The notes beneath the pieces are model-generated. The model was given only the letters and a program-made list of their open reading frames with translations. It was not told the DNA's origin and ran no database searches. From the NCBI RefSeq assembly GCF_002197845.1, contig NZ_NIDE01000014.1:930001-994000 (forward strand): a DNA stretch of 64,000 nucleotides, read 5' to 3'. The stretch is from Fimbriiglobus ruber (lineage in GTDB: Bacteria > Planctomycetota > Planctomycetia > Gemmatales > Gemmataceae). Position numbers and translations under genes: made by a program. This document shows positions 1 through 8,594 of this stretch, one piece after another. Position 1 is the stretch's first letter. Every line of letters starts with the position of its first letter.

Positions 1-1
1 G

Positions 2-2413
2 CTGGACGCTGCCCGGTACGCGGACACGCACGGCTATCACATCGACAGCGGCCGGGACATGACCCGGTGGCGGGACTATGTGATCCGCGCCTTTCACACC
101 AACATGCCGTTCGACCGGTTCACCGTCGAGCAGTTCGCCGGCGACCTGCTCCCGAACCCCACGCCCGAGCAGAAGATCGCCACCGGCTTCCACCGCAACC
201 ACATGATTAATTTCGAGGGCGGGGCGATCCCGGAAGAATACCAGACCGCCTATGTCGTCGACCGGGTGAACACCGCCTCGACCGTCTGGCTCGGGCTCAG
301 CATGGGGTGTGCCCAGTGCCACGACCACAAGTACGACCCGATCACGATGAAAGACTTCTATCGCTTTTACGCCTTCTTTAACACCATCCCGGAGAACGGC
401 CTCGACGGGCAGCGAGGGAACGCAGCCCCAGTCCTTCGCGTCCCGGCCACCGGAGACGCGGAGAAGATCGCCGGCCTACTCGCGAAGGTCGCGGCCCTGG
501 ACACCAAGCTCGCCGGGCCGTTGCCGGAGGTGGACGCGGGGCAGGCCGAATGGGAGAAAACGCCGGACGCCGGCAAGATCGTCTGGTACTCCGCCGATCC
601 GGCCGCGCCGAAGTCCAAAGGCGGGGCCACGCTCACGGTCCTTGACGACAAGTCGATCCGGGCTTCGGGAACCAACCCGGCGACCGAGACCTACACGGTC
701 ACCTTCCGGCCGGTCGTCGCGACCATGACCGGCTTGCGGCTCGAAGTCTTCGCGGACGACGCCATGCCCGCCCGCGGCCCCGGCCGGTCGGGCAACGGGA
801 ACTTCGTGATGACCGGCATCAAGGTCTCGGGCGGCGACAAGAAGCCCGCGGCCCTCAAGTCCGCGTCCGCCGACTACTCGCAGACGGACGGCGGTTTCGA
901 CGTCGCCACGACCTTCAAGGGCGGCCCCGGGTGGGCGATTTACCCCGAGGTCGGCAAGGACCACGCGGCCGTCTTCGCGTTCGCAAGCCCGCTCGCCGCG
1001 GGCGGGAAAGACGTGACGGTCGAACTCCGCTTCCAGTCGGTCTTCTCGCAGCACCAGTTCGGCAAGTTCCGCCTGTCGGTGACAGACTCCCCGAACCCAC
1101 ACGGGGCGACCACCCCGCCCGCGGCGATCGCGACCGTTCTGAAGGCGGCCGCCAGGGACCGTACCCCGAAGCAGGCGGTCGACCTCCGGGCGTACTACCG
1201 GGCGTCGATCTCGCCGGTCGTGCGCGCAATGAAGGACGAAGTCGCTGGGCTGCGCAAGCAGGTCGCGGACATTGAAGCAAGTGCCTCGACGGCGATGGTG
1301 ATGCAGGAAATGCCCACGCCGCGGGAGACATTCATGCTCGTCCGCGGGCAGTACGACAAGAAGGGCGAGAAGGTCAGCGCCGGCGTCCCGGCCTCGCTCC
1401 CGCCGCTGCCGGCCGGTTCCCCGGCCAACCGCCTCGGCCTCGCCAAGTGGCTCGTCGCCCCAGACCACCCGCTGACCGCCCGGGTGACGGTCAACCGGTA
1501 CTGGCAGATGTACTTCGGCACCGGCATCGTGAAAACGGCCGAGGACTTCGGCACGCAGGGCGAATTCCCGACCCACCCCGAACTGCTCGACTGGCTCGCC
1601 TGCGAGTTCGTGACGCCGACGGTCACCGGGCACGAGTCTCACGGGTGGGACGTTCGCCACATTCAGCGGTTGATCGTGACCAGTTCCACATACCGGCAAT
1701 CGTCCAGGGCGACCGCCGACCTGCACCACCGCGACCCCGAAAACCGGCTCCTCGCGCGGATGACGCGGGTGCGGCTGCCGGCCGAGTTCCTGCGCGATCA
1801 GTCGCTCGCCGTGAGCGGGTTGCTGAACGGCGAGATCGGGGGCAAGAGCGTCTCCCCGTACCAGCCGCCGGGCATCTGGGAGGAACTCGCGTTCCGGCTC
1901 GACAACAAGAACTTCACCGCCCAGATTTACGAACCGAGTACCGGAAAGGATCTCTACCGGCGAACCATGTACACGTTCTGGAAGCGGACGGCCCCGCCGC
2001 CGTCGCTGGTCACGCTCGACGCCCCGGACCGCGAGGTCTGCACCGTCCGCCGGCCGCGCACGAACACGCCCCTTCAGGCGCTCGTGCTGATGAACGACCC
2101 GACCTACGTCGAGGCCGCGCGGAAGCTCGCGGAGCGGACGATGACCGAGGGCGGGGCGACCGCCGCGGAGCGGATCACGTTCGCCTTCCGACTGGCGGCC
2201 GCGCGGAAGCCCGCGGAGCCAGAAGTGCGCGTGTTGCAGCGGGTACTCGACACTCAAAGAGAGAAATACCGGGCCGCGCCGGACGCCGCGAAGAAACTGC
2301 TCGCCGTCGGCGCGAGCCCGCGGAACGAGAAACTCGACGCGGCCGAACTCGCCGCGTGGACGATGGTCGCCACGACGATTTTGAATCTGGACGAAGTGTT
2401 GACGCGGAATTGA
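2..2413 (+). CDS. PSD1 (DUF1549/DUF1553) domain protein, 5'-truncated by window edge
   Basis: The reading frame is open from base 2, and the residues before the first internal Met (59) read ARYADTHGYHIDSG, the usual DUF1549 context. The gene therefore starts upstream of the window and about 803 residues are visible. The motif CAQCHDHKYDPIT (around 306-350) is the diagnostic Cys-His segment of these planctomycete proteins. A middle beta-rich insert is followed by the DUF1553 region, with VNRYWQMYFGTGIV, FPTHPELLDWL and the end block PRTNTPLQALVLMNDP. The family usually has an N-terminal cytochrome c-like domain and is exported; the exact role is unknown. The usual DUF1501 partner does not follow on this strand, so the gene is either last in its operon or separated from it. 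Confidence 0.9.
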   Translation: MDAARYADTHGYHIDSGRDMTRWRDYVIRAFHTNMPFDRFTVEQFAGDLLPNPTPEQKIATGFHRNHMINFEGGAIPEEYQTAYVVDRVNTASTVWLGLSMGCAQCHDHKYDPITMKDFYRFYAFFNTIPENGLDGQRGNAAPVLRVPATGDAEKIAGLLAKVAALDTKLAGPLPEVDAGQAEWEKTPDAGKIVWYSADPAAPKSKGGATLTVLDDKSIRASGTNPATETYTVTFRPVVATMTGLRLEVFADDAMPARGPGRSGNGNFVMTGIKVSGGDKKPAALKSASADYSQTDGGFDVATTFKGGPGWAIYPEVGKDHAAVFAFASPLAAGGKDVTVELRFQSVFSQHQFGKFRLSVTDSPNPHGATTPPAAIATVLKAAARDRTPKQAVDLRAYYRASISPVVRAMKDEVAGLRKQVADIEASASTAMVMQEMPTPRETFMLVRGQYDKKGEKVSAGVPASLPPLPAGSPANRLGLAKWLVAPDHPLTARVTVNRYWQMYFGTGIVKTAEDFGTQGEFPTHPELLDWLACEFVTPTVTGHESHGWDVRHIQRLIVTSSTYRQSSRATADLHHRDPENRLLARMTRVRLPAEFLRDQSLAVSGLLNGEIGGKSVSPYQPPGIWEELAFRLDNKNFTAQIYEPSTGKDLYRRTMYTFWKRTAPPPSLVTLDAPDREVCTVRRPRTNTPLQALVLMNDPTYVEAARKLAERTMTEGGATAAERITFAFRLAAARKPAEPEVRVLQRVLDTQREKYRAAPDAAKKLLAVGASPRNEKLDAAELAAWTMVATTILNLDEVLTRN

Positions 2414-2491
2414 CCGGGCAGTTGATCGTTGACCCACTCCAACCAACCCGTGGAACTCCTCGTGGCACGGCCGTCGAGCCGTGGCGCCTGG

Positions 2492-2620
2492 GAGCATTTT
2501 TTGCATTTATTGCGCGGAAACCCCTGTTTTGGGACCGGCGCATTTCCGCGGCTGCTGAGTCTTAGCCGACGCGGAGCTTTTTTGCATTTATTGCGCGGAA
2601 ACCCCCGTTTTTAGGACCGG
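2492..2620. repeat. Two direct copies of a ~47-bp intergenic repeat
   Basis: Copies at 2492-2538 and 2573-2620 share TTTTTTGCATTTATTGCG followed by CGGAAACCC and a GACCGG end. The 12-mer GCATTTATTGCG recurs inverted at 5570-5581, on the other side of the SUMF1 gene. The rest of 2414-2691 holds no gene that I can see. Confidence 0.7.
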
Positions 2621-3301
2621 CTGGTCGCCACAGTTATCGCGAGGCAGTCGGGAGGGGGTTTCGGGCCGCGAAGGGGTCATCAACGAAGTCATCAGTCCGG
2701 GCGAAAGGCAACGCGGAAGCCGATGTTATGACCCCGCTTGTCCGGCGCTTCCTCGTAACGCGACGCCGAACGGCAGTTGTAGCCCGGGTTAACCCAGCTA
2801 CCCCCGCGAACGACACTGTTGCCTTTATCGTGTTTGCGTTTGCTATCGCACCACTCGGCCACATTACCGTGCATGTCGTACAGGCCCCACGGGTGCGGGT
2901 ACGCCTTCTCGTAACTCCCCGCCATGGAAGTCTTGGACAAGTTCGGCCCCTTCGTCTCCGTCCCGTACGGCAAATCCCCTCTACAGTTCGCTTGCTTGCC
3001 GTTGAGGACACCCCCGAAGGAGAACGGCTCCTGGTTCCCCTTCCCGCCCCGGCACGCGTACTCCCACTCGTCCTCGTGCGGTAACACGAACCGACCCTTC
3101 ATACCGAACGCCGTTGCCGTTCCCGGTCGCGCGTTCACCTTTTCCAAGAATTTCTGACAATCTTCCCGCGACACGTTTTCCACCGGGAACCGGGGCCCGT
3201 CCTTGAGACTGCTCGGGTTCGCACCCATGACCGCCACCCACTCGCCCTGCGTGACCTCGTATTTCCCCAGCCAGAATCCCTTCGATACGTACTCGTGTTC
3301 G

Positions 3302-3336
3302 CCCTCGTAATCCTACCGCTGTCACTATTGACTTTT
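3302..3336. repeat. Left target duplication and terminal inverted repeat of the IS4 element
   Basis: The target duplication CCCTCGTAATCC is at 3302-3313. The 23-bp terminal inverted repeat, beginning TACCGCTGTCACTATTG, is at 3314-3336. Confidence 0.93.
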
Positions 3337-4756
3337 TCTGGTAGACTCGTGGGTGAAGTAAACCCAGACACTTCCCGGAGTTCCGCATGGATGCGGCCGC
3401 CATCTACCAGCGATTCGTCGAACAGGCTCCGGCTGCCGTCTTGATCCACGGTCTGATCCAGAGCTGTATGTCCCCGGAGTTCCTGGATCAAACGGCCGCC
3501 CCCCACCTGCCGGCGTCCCCGAACCCCCGCCAACTCGCGTTCGCGGATCTGGTGGAGATCCTATTGCCCGTCGTCTTCGGGTCCGCGACCTCGGTTCGGC
3601 ACTCGTACCGACAGGCGACCCACATGCACGCCGTGGCGACACTCAAGTGCGTCTACGAGCGACTCGACCGGACCCCGCCGGCCGCCGTCGCCGCACTCGT
3701 CGGGGCCGTCGCCGATCGCGTCGGCCCACTGTTCGACACCCCGGCCACCGGACCCCTCCGGTTCCGAACTCTGGATGGGAATCACTTGGCCGCGACGCAG
3801 AACCGGTTGGCCGACCTGGCTGGCCGGCCGGCTCCCCTCCCGGGTCAGGCGATCGTTCTCCGGGACCAAGCGACCGGCGTGTTCGTCCGCATCCTGTTGC
3901 ACGAGGACGGGCATGCGAACGAGCGGGCCCTGCACGCCCAATTGATGCCGGCATTCGAGCCCGGGGATGTGGTCATTGCGGACAGCTCGTTCTGCACCGA
4001 AGGGTTCCTCACGGGCGTTCAGGCCCGGGGGGCGGCGTCCGTCGTACGCCACCACGGTGGGGTCGGGTTGACCCCGGTCGGCGACCGGATCGACCACGGG
4101 TTGGTCCCGACCGGACGGGTGTACGAGACGCGGGTGCAATACGCCCAGACGGCTCTCGTCCTCCGACTCGTCGAGATCGAACTGTGTCAGCCGACGCGGG
4201 AGGGGATCACCGTCGTGGGAGTACTGACCGATGTCCCGGCCGAGACCCTGCCGGCTCCGGACGTGGCGGCCACGTACCTGCGTCGGCGAACGATCGAAGT
4301 CGCGTTCCAGGAATTGGCCGACGGGTTGCGCGGGGAGGTCGACACGCTCGCGTACCCGAAGGCCGCGTTGTTCGCGTTCGGGTTGGCGGTCGCCGTGTAC
4401 AACCTCTTGCAGGTTGTCCGACGGGCAGCCGAGCACCACGCGGTGGCGTCGGGCGAGCCGATTCCGGACCCGGTGTCCCCAGTCCTGTTGGGGCACGAGG
4501 TGCGTTCGTTCGCCGCGGGTGTCGCCACCGCGCTGAACGGGAACCCCGACATGCCCACGCCCGCGTGGACGGTGGAGCGGTTGCGGGCGTGGGTCAAGAC
4601 GTTGGCCCGCCGGTTGACTGACGGGCGGTATGCGAAGAGCAAACGCGGTCATCGCAAGGCGCGACCCAAGACGCCCAAAGCCCCCAAGGGCTCGCACACT
4701 GCGACCGCCCGCGTTCTCGAACAACGACGCATCAAAAGTCAATAGTGACAGCGGTA
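3314..4756 (+). mobile_element. Complete IS4-family insertion sequence (1,443 bp)
   Basis: The ends are perfect 23-bp inverted repeats (3314-3336 and 4734-4756), flanked by identical 12-bp direct repeats. A single transposase fills the interior. A target duplication of 10-13 bp is typical of IS4-type elements. Identical ends and target copies plus an intact transposase point to a recent, probably still competent insertion. It sits in the SUMF1 gene in the opposite orientation to that gene. Confidence 0.93.
3387..4745 (+). CDS. IS4-family DDE transposase
   Basis: This 452-residue protein starts at an ATG 50 bp inside the left end, and its stop codon lies within the right inverted repeat. The likely DDE residues are Asp in TLDGNHL (about residue 130), Asp in VVIADSSFCTEG (about 200) and Glu in YLRRRTIEVAFQEL (about 305), which resembles the YREK signature of the IS4 group. 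The C-terminus is Lys/Arg-rich (KSKRGHRKARPKTPK), as in many DNA-binding tails. It catalyses cut-and-paste transposition of its own element. No frameshift or internal stop is seen. Confidence 0.93.
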   Translation: MDAAAIYQRFVEQAPAAVLIHGLIQSCMSPEFLDQTAAPHLPASPNPRQLAFADLVEILLPVVFGSATSVRHSYRQATHMHAVATLKCVYERLDRTPPAAVAALVGAVADRVGPLFDTPATGPLRFRTLDGNHLAATQNRLADLAGRPAPLPGQAIVLRDQATGVFVRILLHEDGHANERALHAQLMPAFEPGDVVIADSSFCTEGFLTGVQARGAASVVRHHGGVGLTPVGDRIDHGLVPTGRVYETRVQYAQTALVLRLVEIELCQPTREGITVVGVLTDVPAETLPAPDVAATYLRRRTIEVAFQELADGLRGEVDTLAYPKAALFAFGLAVAVYNLLQVVRRAAEHHAVASGEPIPDPVSPVLLGHEVRSFAAGVATALNGNPDMPTPAWTVERLRAWVKTLARRLTDGRYAKSKRGHRKARPKTPKAPKGSHTATARVLEQRRIKSQ

Positions 4757-4768
4757 CCCTCGTAATCC
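4734..4768. repeat. Right terminal inverted repeat and target duplication of the IS4 element
   Basis: The inverted repeat at 4734-4756 ends GTGACAGCGGTA. It is followed at 4757-4768 by CCCTCGTAATCC, identical to the copy at the left end. Confidence 0.93.
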
Positions 4769-5304
4769 TCACGATCTTTCTCCGCGGCCGGTGACCCGAG
4801 GGTCGCCTTGCCCGGTGGCACCCAACAAAACGGCGTCGTCACGCCCGGGCCGATTTTGACCCCGACCTCGCGGACGGCTACTGTCGTCCTCTGCCACTCA
4901 CTCATCTCCGTCTCGAGGGCCGTCGCCTCGTCGTCCTTCTTCGCCTTCGTGTACTCCCGGACCGCCGACTGGTACGCGGCCTCCAGCGCCGACCGGGCGG
5001 ACACGAACTGGGTCTTGAGGGCCGCCGGCGCGGTCTTGGGAAGTTCGCCCGTGTCGGTGAACGTCTGCCGCTCGGCTTTGACCTGATCGACCACCTTCTT
5101 GTCCCCGGCCTGGCGGGCCGCGGCCTCCCGCTTGTCGAGCCACCCGGTCACGTTCGCCTGGTACTTCTCCTGGGCCGCCTGGAAGGTCGCCTTCGCCCGC
5201 TCCAGCTTGACCCGCACGGGGTCGTCGTCGGCCGCCCGCAGGGCAGCCGCAGCGAAAGCGAATGTCACCACGCACGTCAGGCCCACCATTAGCCAACGAG
5301 TCAT

Positions 5305-5626
5305 AGCGTCGTTTCTCCGGAAGGGTATAGGCAAGTTGGTGGACCAAAGCGAAGGACCGTCCGCTCGGACCGGTGGCCCGCATGACGGTGCCGATCATCC
5401 CAAAGCCGGGGATGCGAGAGAGGTAGTATAACGACCGCGGTAGTGGAAGTGCAATGAAACCGCCCGTCTGTGGCCTCATCTTTGCCTGGAATACCAGACG
5501 CATTTTATGCTAACGAAATGCAGACACATCGGCCGTCGGCATTTGCGCTATTCACACGCGAATATGAGACGCAATAAATGCGAGTGAGGGGCTGTTCGGT
5601 CAGTCTGGTCGCTTCGTCACTTGTGA
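5305..5626. other. Intergenic region upstream of the SUMF1 gene
   Basis: The only gene-related signal is the Shine-Dalgarno-like GGAG just upstream of the SUMF1 ATG. The inverted copy of the GCATTTATTGCG 12-mer lies at 5570-5581. I see no convincing promoter or gene. Confidence 0.5.
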
Positions 5627-5818
5627 AATATCCGGGCTAACGCAGGTCGCAAGCCCCCGCGGACGCCAGCAATGGCCGCGGGGTTGGCCGACCACGTCTG
5701 GAGTTTGCAGGAATGGGTCACCCGACCCGGCGCTCCACGCCGGGTGGCGGCGTGTACGCCGGTCGGGCCGGTCGGACGACCTCGACCCCGGGTGCGGAGT
5801 TGTTGCTGGACGCGATGA
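5627..5818 (+). pseudogene. Transposase C-terminal remnant
   Basis: The short open stretch reads RKPPRTPAMAAGLADHVW followed by SLQEWV. This resembles the PRTPAMAAG...DHVWS(L/V) end of DDE transposases carried by IS elements in many bacteria. There is no start or catalytic core; a TGA lies just upstream (5624-5626). It is a degraded IS tail. The family assignment is uncertain. Confidence 0.45.
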
Positions 5819-5987
5819 AGACGGTCCGCGTCAGCGTGGCCGAGGCCGGCGGCCAGGAGTACGCATTGTTGTCGCCCCCGACGGACGTACAGGCCAAACT
5901 CCTGAAACTGTGGGGCTCCCGTCCGACATTTATAACGTCGTGTGCCGCAACTTCCCCAAAACGCCTCCAAACACGAGCGAACCGTAG
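5791..5987 (+). pseudogene. Second transposase-like C-terminal remnant, frameshifted
   Basis: The frame gives GAELLLDAMKTVRVSVAEAG, then LSPPTDVQAKLLKLWG. After a one-base shift near 5932 it continues as YNVVCRNFPKTPPNTSEP and a stop. The segment has the look of a transposase C-terminus, but I cannot assign a family. It directly follows and slightly overlaps the first remnant, so 5.6-6.0 kb looks like stacked dead insertion sequences. Confidence 0.3.
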
Positions 5988-6341
5988 GTTGAAAACCCCG
6001 GCGTCACAAATTGGACGGCTACCCGACAAACCGGGATGGCTACGCAAGGCCATTATTTGATGTCGTTGTCGATTATCTGCTCACAGAATCAGTTAACGAC
6101 GGTCTAGCAAAACAACCACTTTTATTTTTTTCTTGAATGATTCCGAAGCCAAGGTAGTTTCGTATACGAGTGCAGACCAAAGCGAGACGCATATGAATGG
6201 CGATTTGTATTCATCCCGACGATTTACTGACGGAATAGAAGAAAACAACTATTAACCTGTTCCTGACGGCCGCCGGTCGTCCCCGCACTCGAAGCGGTGC
6301 GTGAGATGAACATCGCTCCCCATGCAGCGAGGTAGATCGCG
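5988..6341. other. AT-rich intergenic region, probable promoter zone of the first linker protein
   Basis: The 6050-6260 stretch is clearly AT-richer than its surroundings (for example TTTTATTTTTTTCTTG near 6120). No open frame is convincing. A Shine-Dalgarno-like GCGAGG lies about 9 bases before the GTG at 6342. No specific -35/-10 pair can be fixed. Confidence 0.4.
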
Positions 6342-8350
6342 GTGCGCGACACTGAACAGTCTGACGTGAACGCGGGCCGGGGCCCGCCGGCGGCCGGTCA
6401 CGGCCCGGCCCGCCTGACCAGCTCTTACGACCCGCCCGCCGATTCGTTCGTGGTCCACCTGACCCCGCGGGCGGCCCCGATCGTCGGGCCGCCGGTCCGC
6501 GACACGGAAGTGCCCCACCACAAGCTGCTCATTCGGATCGACCCGGGCGGGGCGGAATTCGTCACGGTCAGCCTGCTGCAATCGACGGCCGGGGACGACC
6601 TGTTGATCGCGACCCGGGCGTGCATCCCGGTTGGCGAAGGCGAACCCGACGGGGGCGAGCCCGACGGGGAAGGGGAGCCCTGCTTCCTGAAATACAAGAT
6701 GGTGTTGACCCGCCACGAGGCCGCGCGGATCGATGACTACGGCGCCCTGCGCGTGGTGGTCGCCCCGACGGTCTGCGGGACGACCACCAGCACGACCACG
6801 ACAGTCGGCCCGTGTGCCGGGTCGTGCGTGTGGACGTTCTCCGGCGGGGCGTGGGCACTCACGTCTTCGACCTGCGGCCCGGCGACGACCAGTACGACCA
6901 CGACGGGCGGGAGCAGCAGTACCACCACGACATCGGGCGGGAGTACGACCAGTTCGACGACGACCGCCACCACCGGGCCCACCTGCAACTGCATACCCCC
7001 GGCGTACTGCCCGCCGGACGTCTTCGGCTGTTCGACCTTCACCCTCACCACCGGGTGCGCGGGCGGGATCGTGACCCCGCCGCCGGACTGCGGCGGCAGC
7101 ACTTCGACGACGAGCAGCACCACGACCGGTACCGGCGGGTCGACGACGAGCAGCACCACGACCGGCGGGTGCATCCAGACCTGCACGTCGAGTACGACCA
7201 CAACCCCGGGTTGCGGGTTGGGGTGTAAACTCGCCTACGTCCCCGGGGTCGGCGTCGCCACCGTGTACAACACGTGCGACCCGTCTGCCAATTGTTACTG
7301 CCCGCTCGAAATCACGCCCGACATGCAAAACGACGAGTGCCTGTCGCTCACCTCGCCGTGCGTGTCGCCCCAGCCGCCACCGCCACCACAGCCGACGTGT
7401 GGGGGGCATGTTATTGGATCAGCAACGGGACGGATTGGATCAACGTGAACGACACCCGGGGCGGCGGTTGCGTCGCCACGGGCACCCTGCCCGGTCCGTG
7501 CATCTGTTCCTACCCGAGTCGGACCGCCGAGTGCGCGACGCTCACCACGACGCCGTGCTACGTGCCCGACGACGCGTCGAGTACGACGAGTACGACGACC
7601 ACGTGCATGGATTGCACCAGCACCAGCACGACGAGCACGTCGAGTACGACGACAACGGCCACGTGCCTGACGGGGACGTGCGCGCTGGCGGGGGACGGGG
7701 CAGGCGGGTGGGTCATCGTGTGGGGCAACTGCCCCGGGTGCTCGTGCGCCCAGCCGCTGGCCGCGAGTACCGGCACCTGCGACCTGGCATACACCCCCTG
7801 CATGCCGGCCACCACGACGACCAGCACAACAACGACAAGTACGATCTACTCGTGCTACCAGTGCCTGAGCGGCGGCGGGTACTACGCCTACTGCAGCGCG
7901 GAATCGTCCCCGTACCCGTGCGGACCCGGCGGGACCGTTTTGTCCAGTGCGGGGGCATACGTTAATGACCCGACCTGCGAAGGCACGTGTGAAACGACCA
8001 CGACGACGACCACCACGACGACGACGACCAGCACCACGACCACGCTGCAGTACTATTGTGTGCAGTGTACGGAACTGTTCTCCCCGTTCAGCTCGAACGT
8101 GTTCTGCAGTTCCTATCTCAATACGGAGGCCAACACCGGCGTATGTGGCGGTGAAATGTATCAACAGACTGTGTTAGGCGATCCGTATTTGGGCATCGAC
8201 AGTTGTACCGCATCTTGCGTCGGCACGAGTACGACGACGACGAGTACCACCACGACCGGGGTGTCGAGTACGACGAGTTCCACGACATCCCCGCCATCGA
8301 GTTCGACGACGACGAGTACCACCACGACCGGCATACCCCTGCCGCCTTAG
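6342..8350 (+). CDS. Thr/Ser-linker, Cys-module surface-type protein, broken by a -1 frameshift near 7401
   Basis: The GTG start follows GAGG by about 9 nt. An N-terminal domain of about 130 residues without repeats is followed by alternating modules: short Cys-rich units (CAGSCVWTFSGGAW, CNCIPPAYCPPDVFGCSTF, CYQCLSGGGYYAYC, YYCVQCTELF) separated by linkers made almost only of Thr and Ser (TTTTSTTTT type). The first frame stops at 7448 and the homologous sequence continues in another frame to 8350. The paralogue at 11983-14259 reads CGGNCYWISNG where this gene has TGT GGGGGG CATGT, so one G is missing from a run (7401-7406). Restored, the protein would have about 669 residues. Such linkers are typical O-glycosylation targets and the adjacent glycosyltransferases fit that, but this is inference. 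No signal peptide is obvious. Confidence 0.75.
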
Positions 8351-8433
8351 CGGTTTTAAAGGTCATATTGCGTCGCGAACCCCGGCAGCCCGAACCACAC
8401 GTCGATTGCCGCGGTCCGGCGCTCGTATTCCCC

Positions 8434-8540
8434 GGCGGTGCCTGTGCGGGCACCGCCAGAGTGGGGGCTGGTGTCGTACGTCCTTGGCGTGCGATCGAAA
8501 GCCATAAACGTCCCGGCCGGCCGGGGTCGATCCCGGCCGG
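8434..8540. terminator. Two GC-rich hairpins between the linker protein and the glycosyltransferase operon
   Basis: Hairpin 1 pairs GGCGGTGCC (8434-8442) with GGCACCGCC (8449-8457). Hairpin 2 pairs CCGGCCGGG (8517-8525) with CCCGGCCGG (8532-8540). Both are perfect 9-bp stems with 6-base loops. Neither is followed by a T-run, so intrinsic termination is uncertain; they could also shape the leader of the next operon. Confidence 0.45.
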
Positions 8541-8594
8541 CTCATTAACTCCAAGTGGCACGAAACCGTGCCGTAAACCACACCGGTGACACTA

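Larger units (their letters stand above)
2692..5304 (-). pseudogene. FGE-sulfatase (SUMF1) domain protein, interrupted by an IS4-family element
   Basis: The 5' part (5304 down to 4769) starts at an ATG with GGAG about 10 nt upstream. It encodes a signal peptide (MTRWLMVGLTCVVTFAF), a Lys/Ala-rich helical region, and the first SUMF1 residues (FCWVPPGKATLGSP). The 3' part (3313 down to 2692) gives GFWLGKYEVTQGEWVAVMG, then LPHEDEWEYACRGG, GLYDMHGNVAEWCDS, VVRGGSW and GFRVAFRPD, the classic formylglycine-generating-enzyme fold signatures. Removing the element and one 12-bp duplication joins the parts in frame as EDYEGEHEYVSKGFW, restoring about 385 residues. In planctomycetes such proteins are often exported, with uncertain function. 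The insertion should inactivate the gene, since the SUMF1 core is cut near its start. Confidence 0.92.

Noticed and set aside
476-2506. 676-residue minus-strand frame opposite the PSD1 gene
   Set aside because: Arg/Gly/Pro-rich composition and full overlap with the clear PSD1 coding frame; a GC-driven shadow.
3561-4772. 403-residue minus-strand frame opposite the IS4 transposase
   Set aside because: Shadow in GC-rich sequence; the plus-strand frame has the DDE residues.
6737-7201. Val-rich minus-strand frame (VVVLVVE-type)
   Set aside because: Direct antisense of the Thr/Ser linkers, as expected for ACC/ACG codons.
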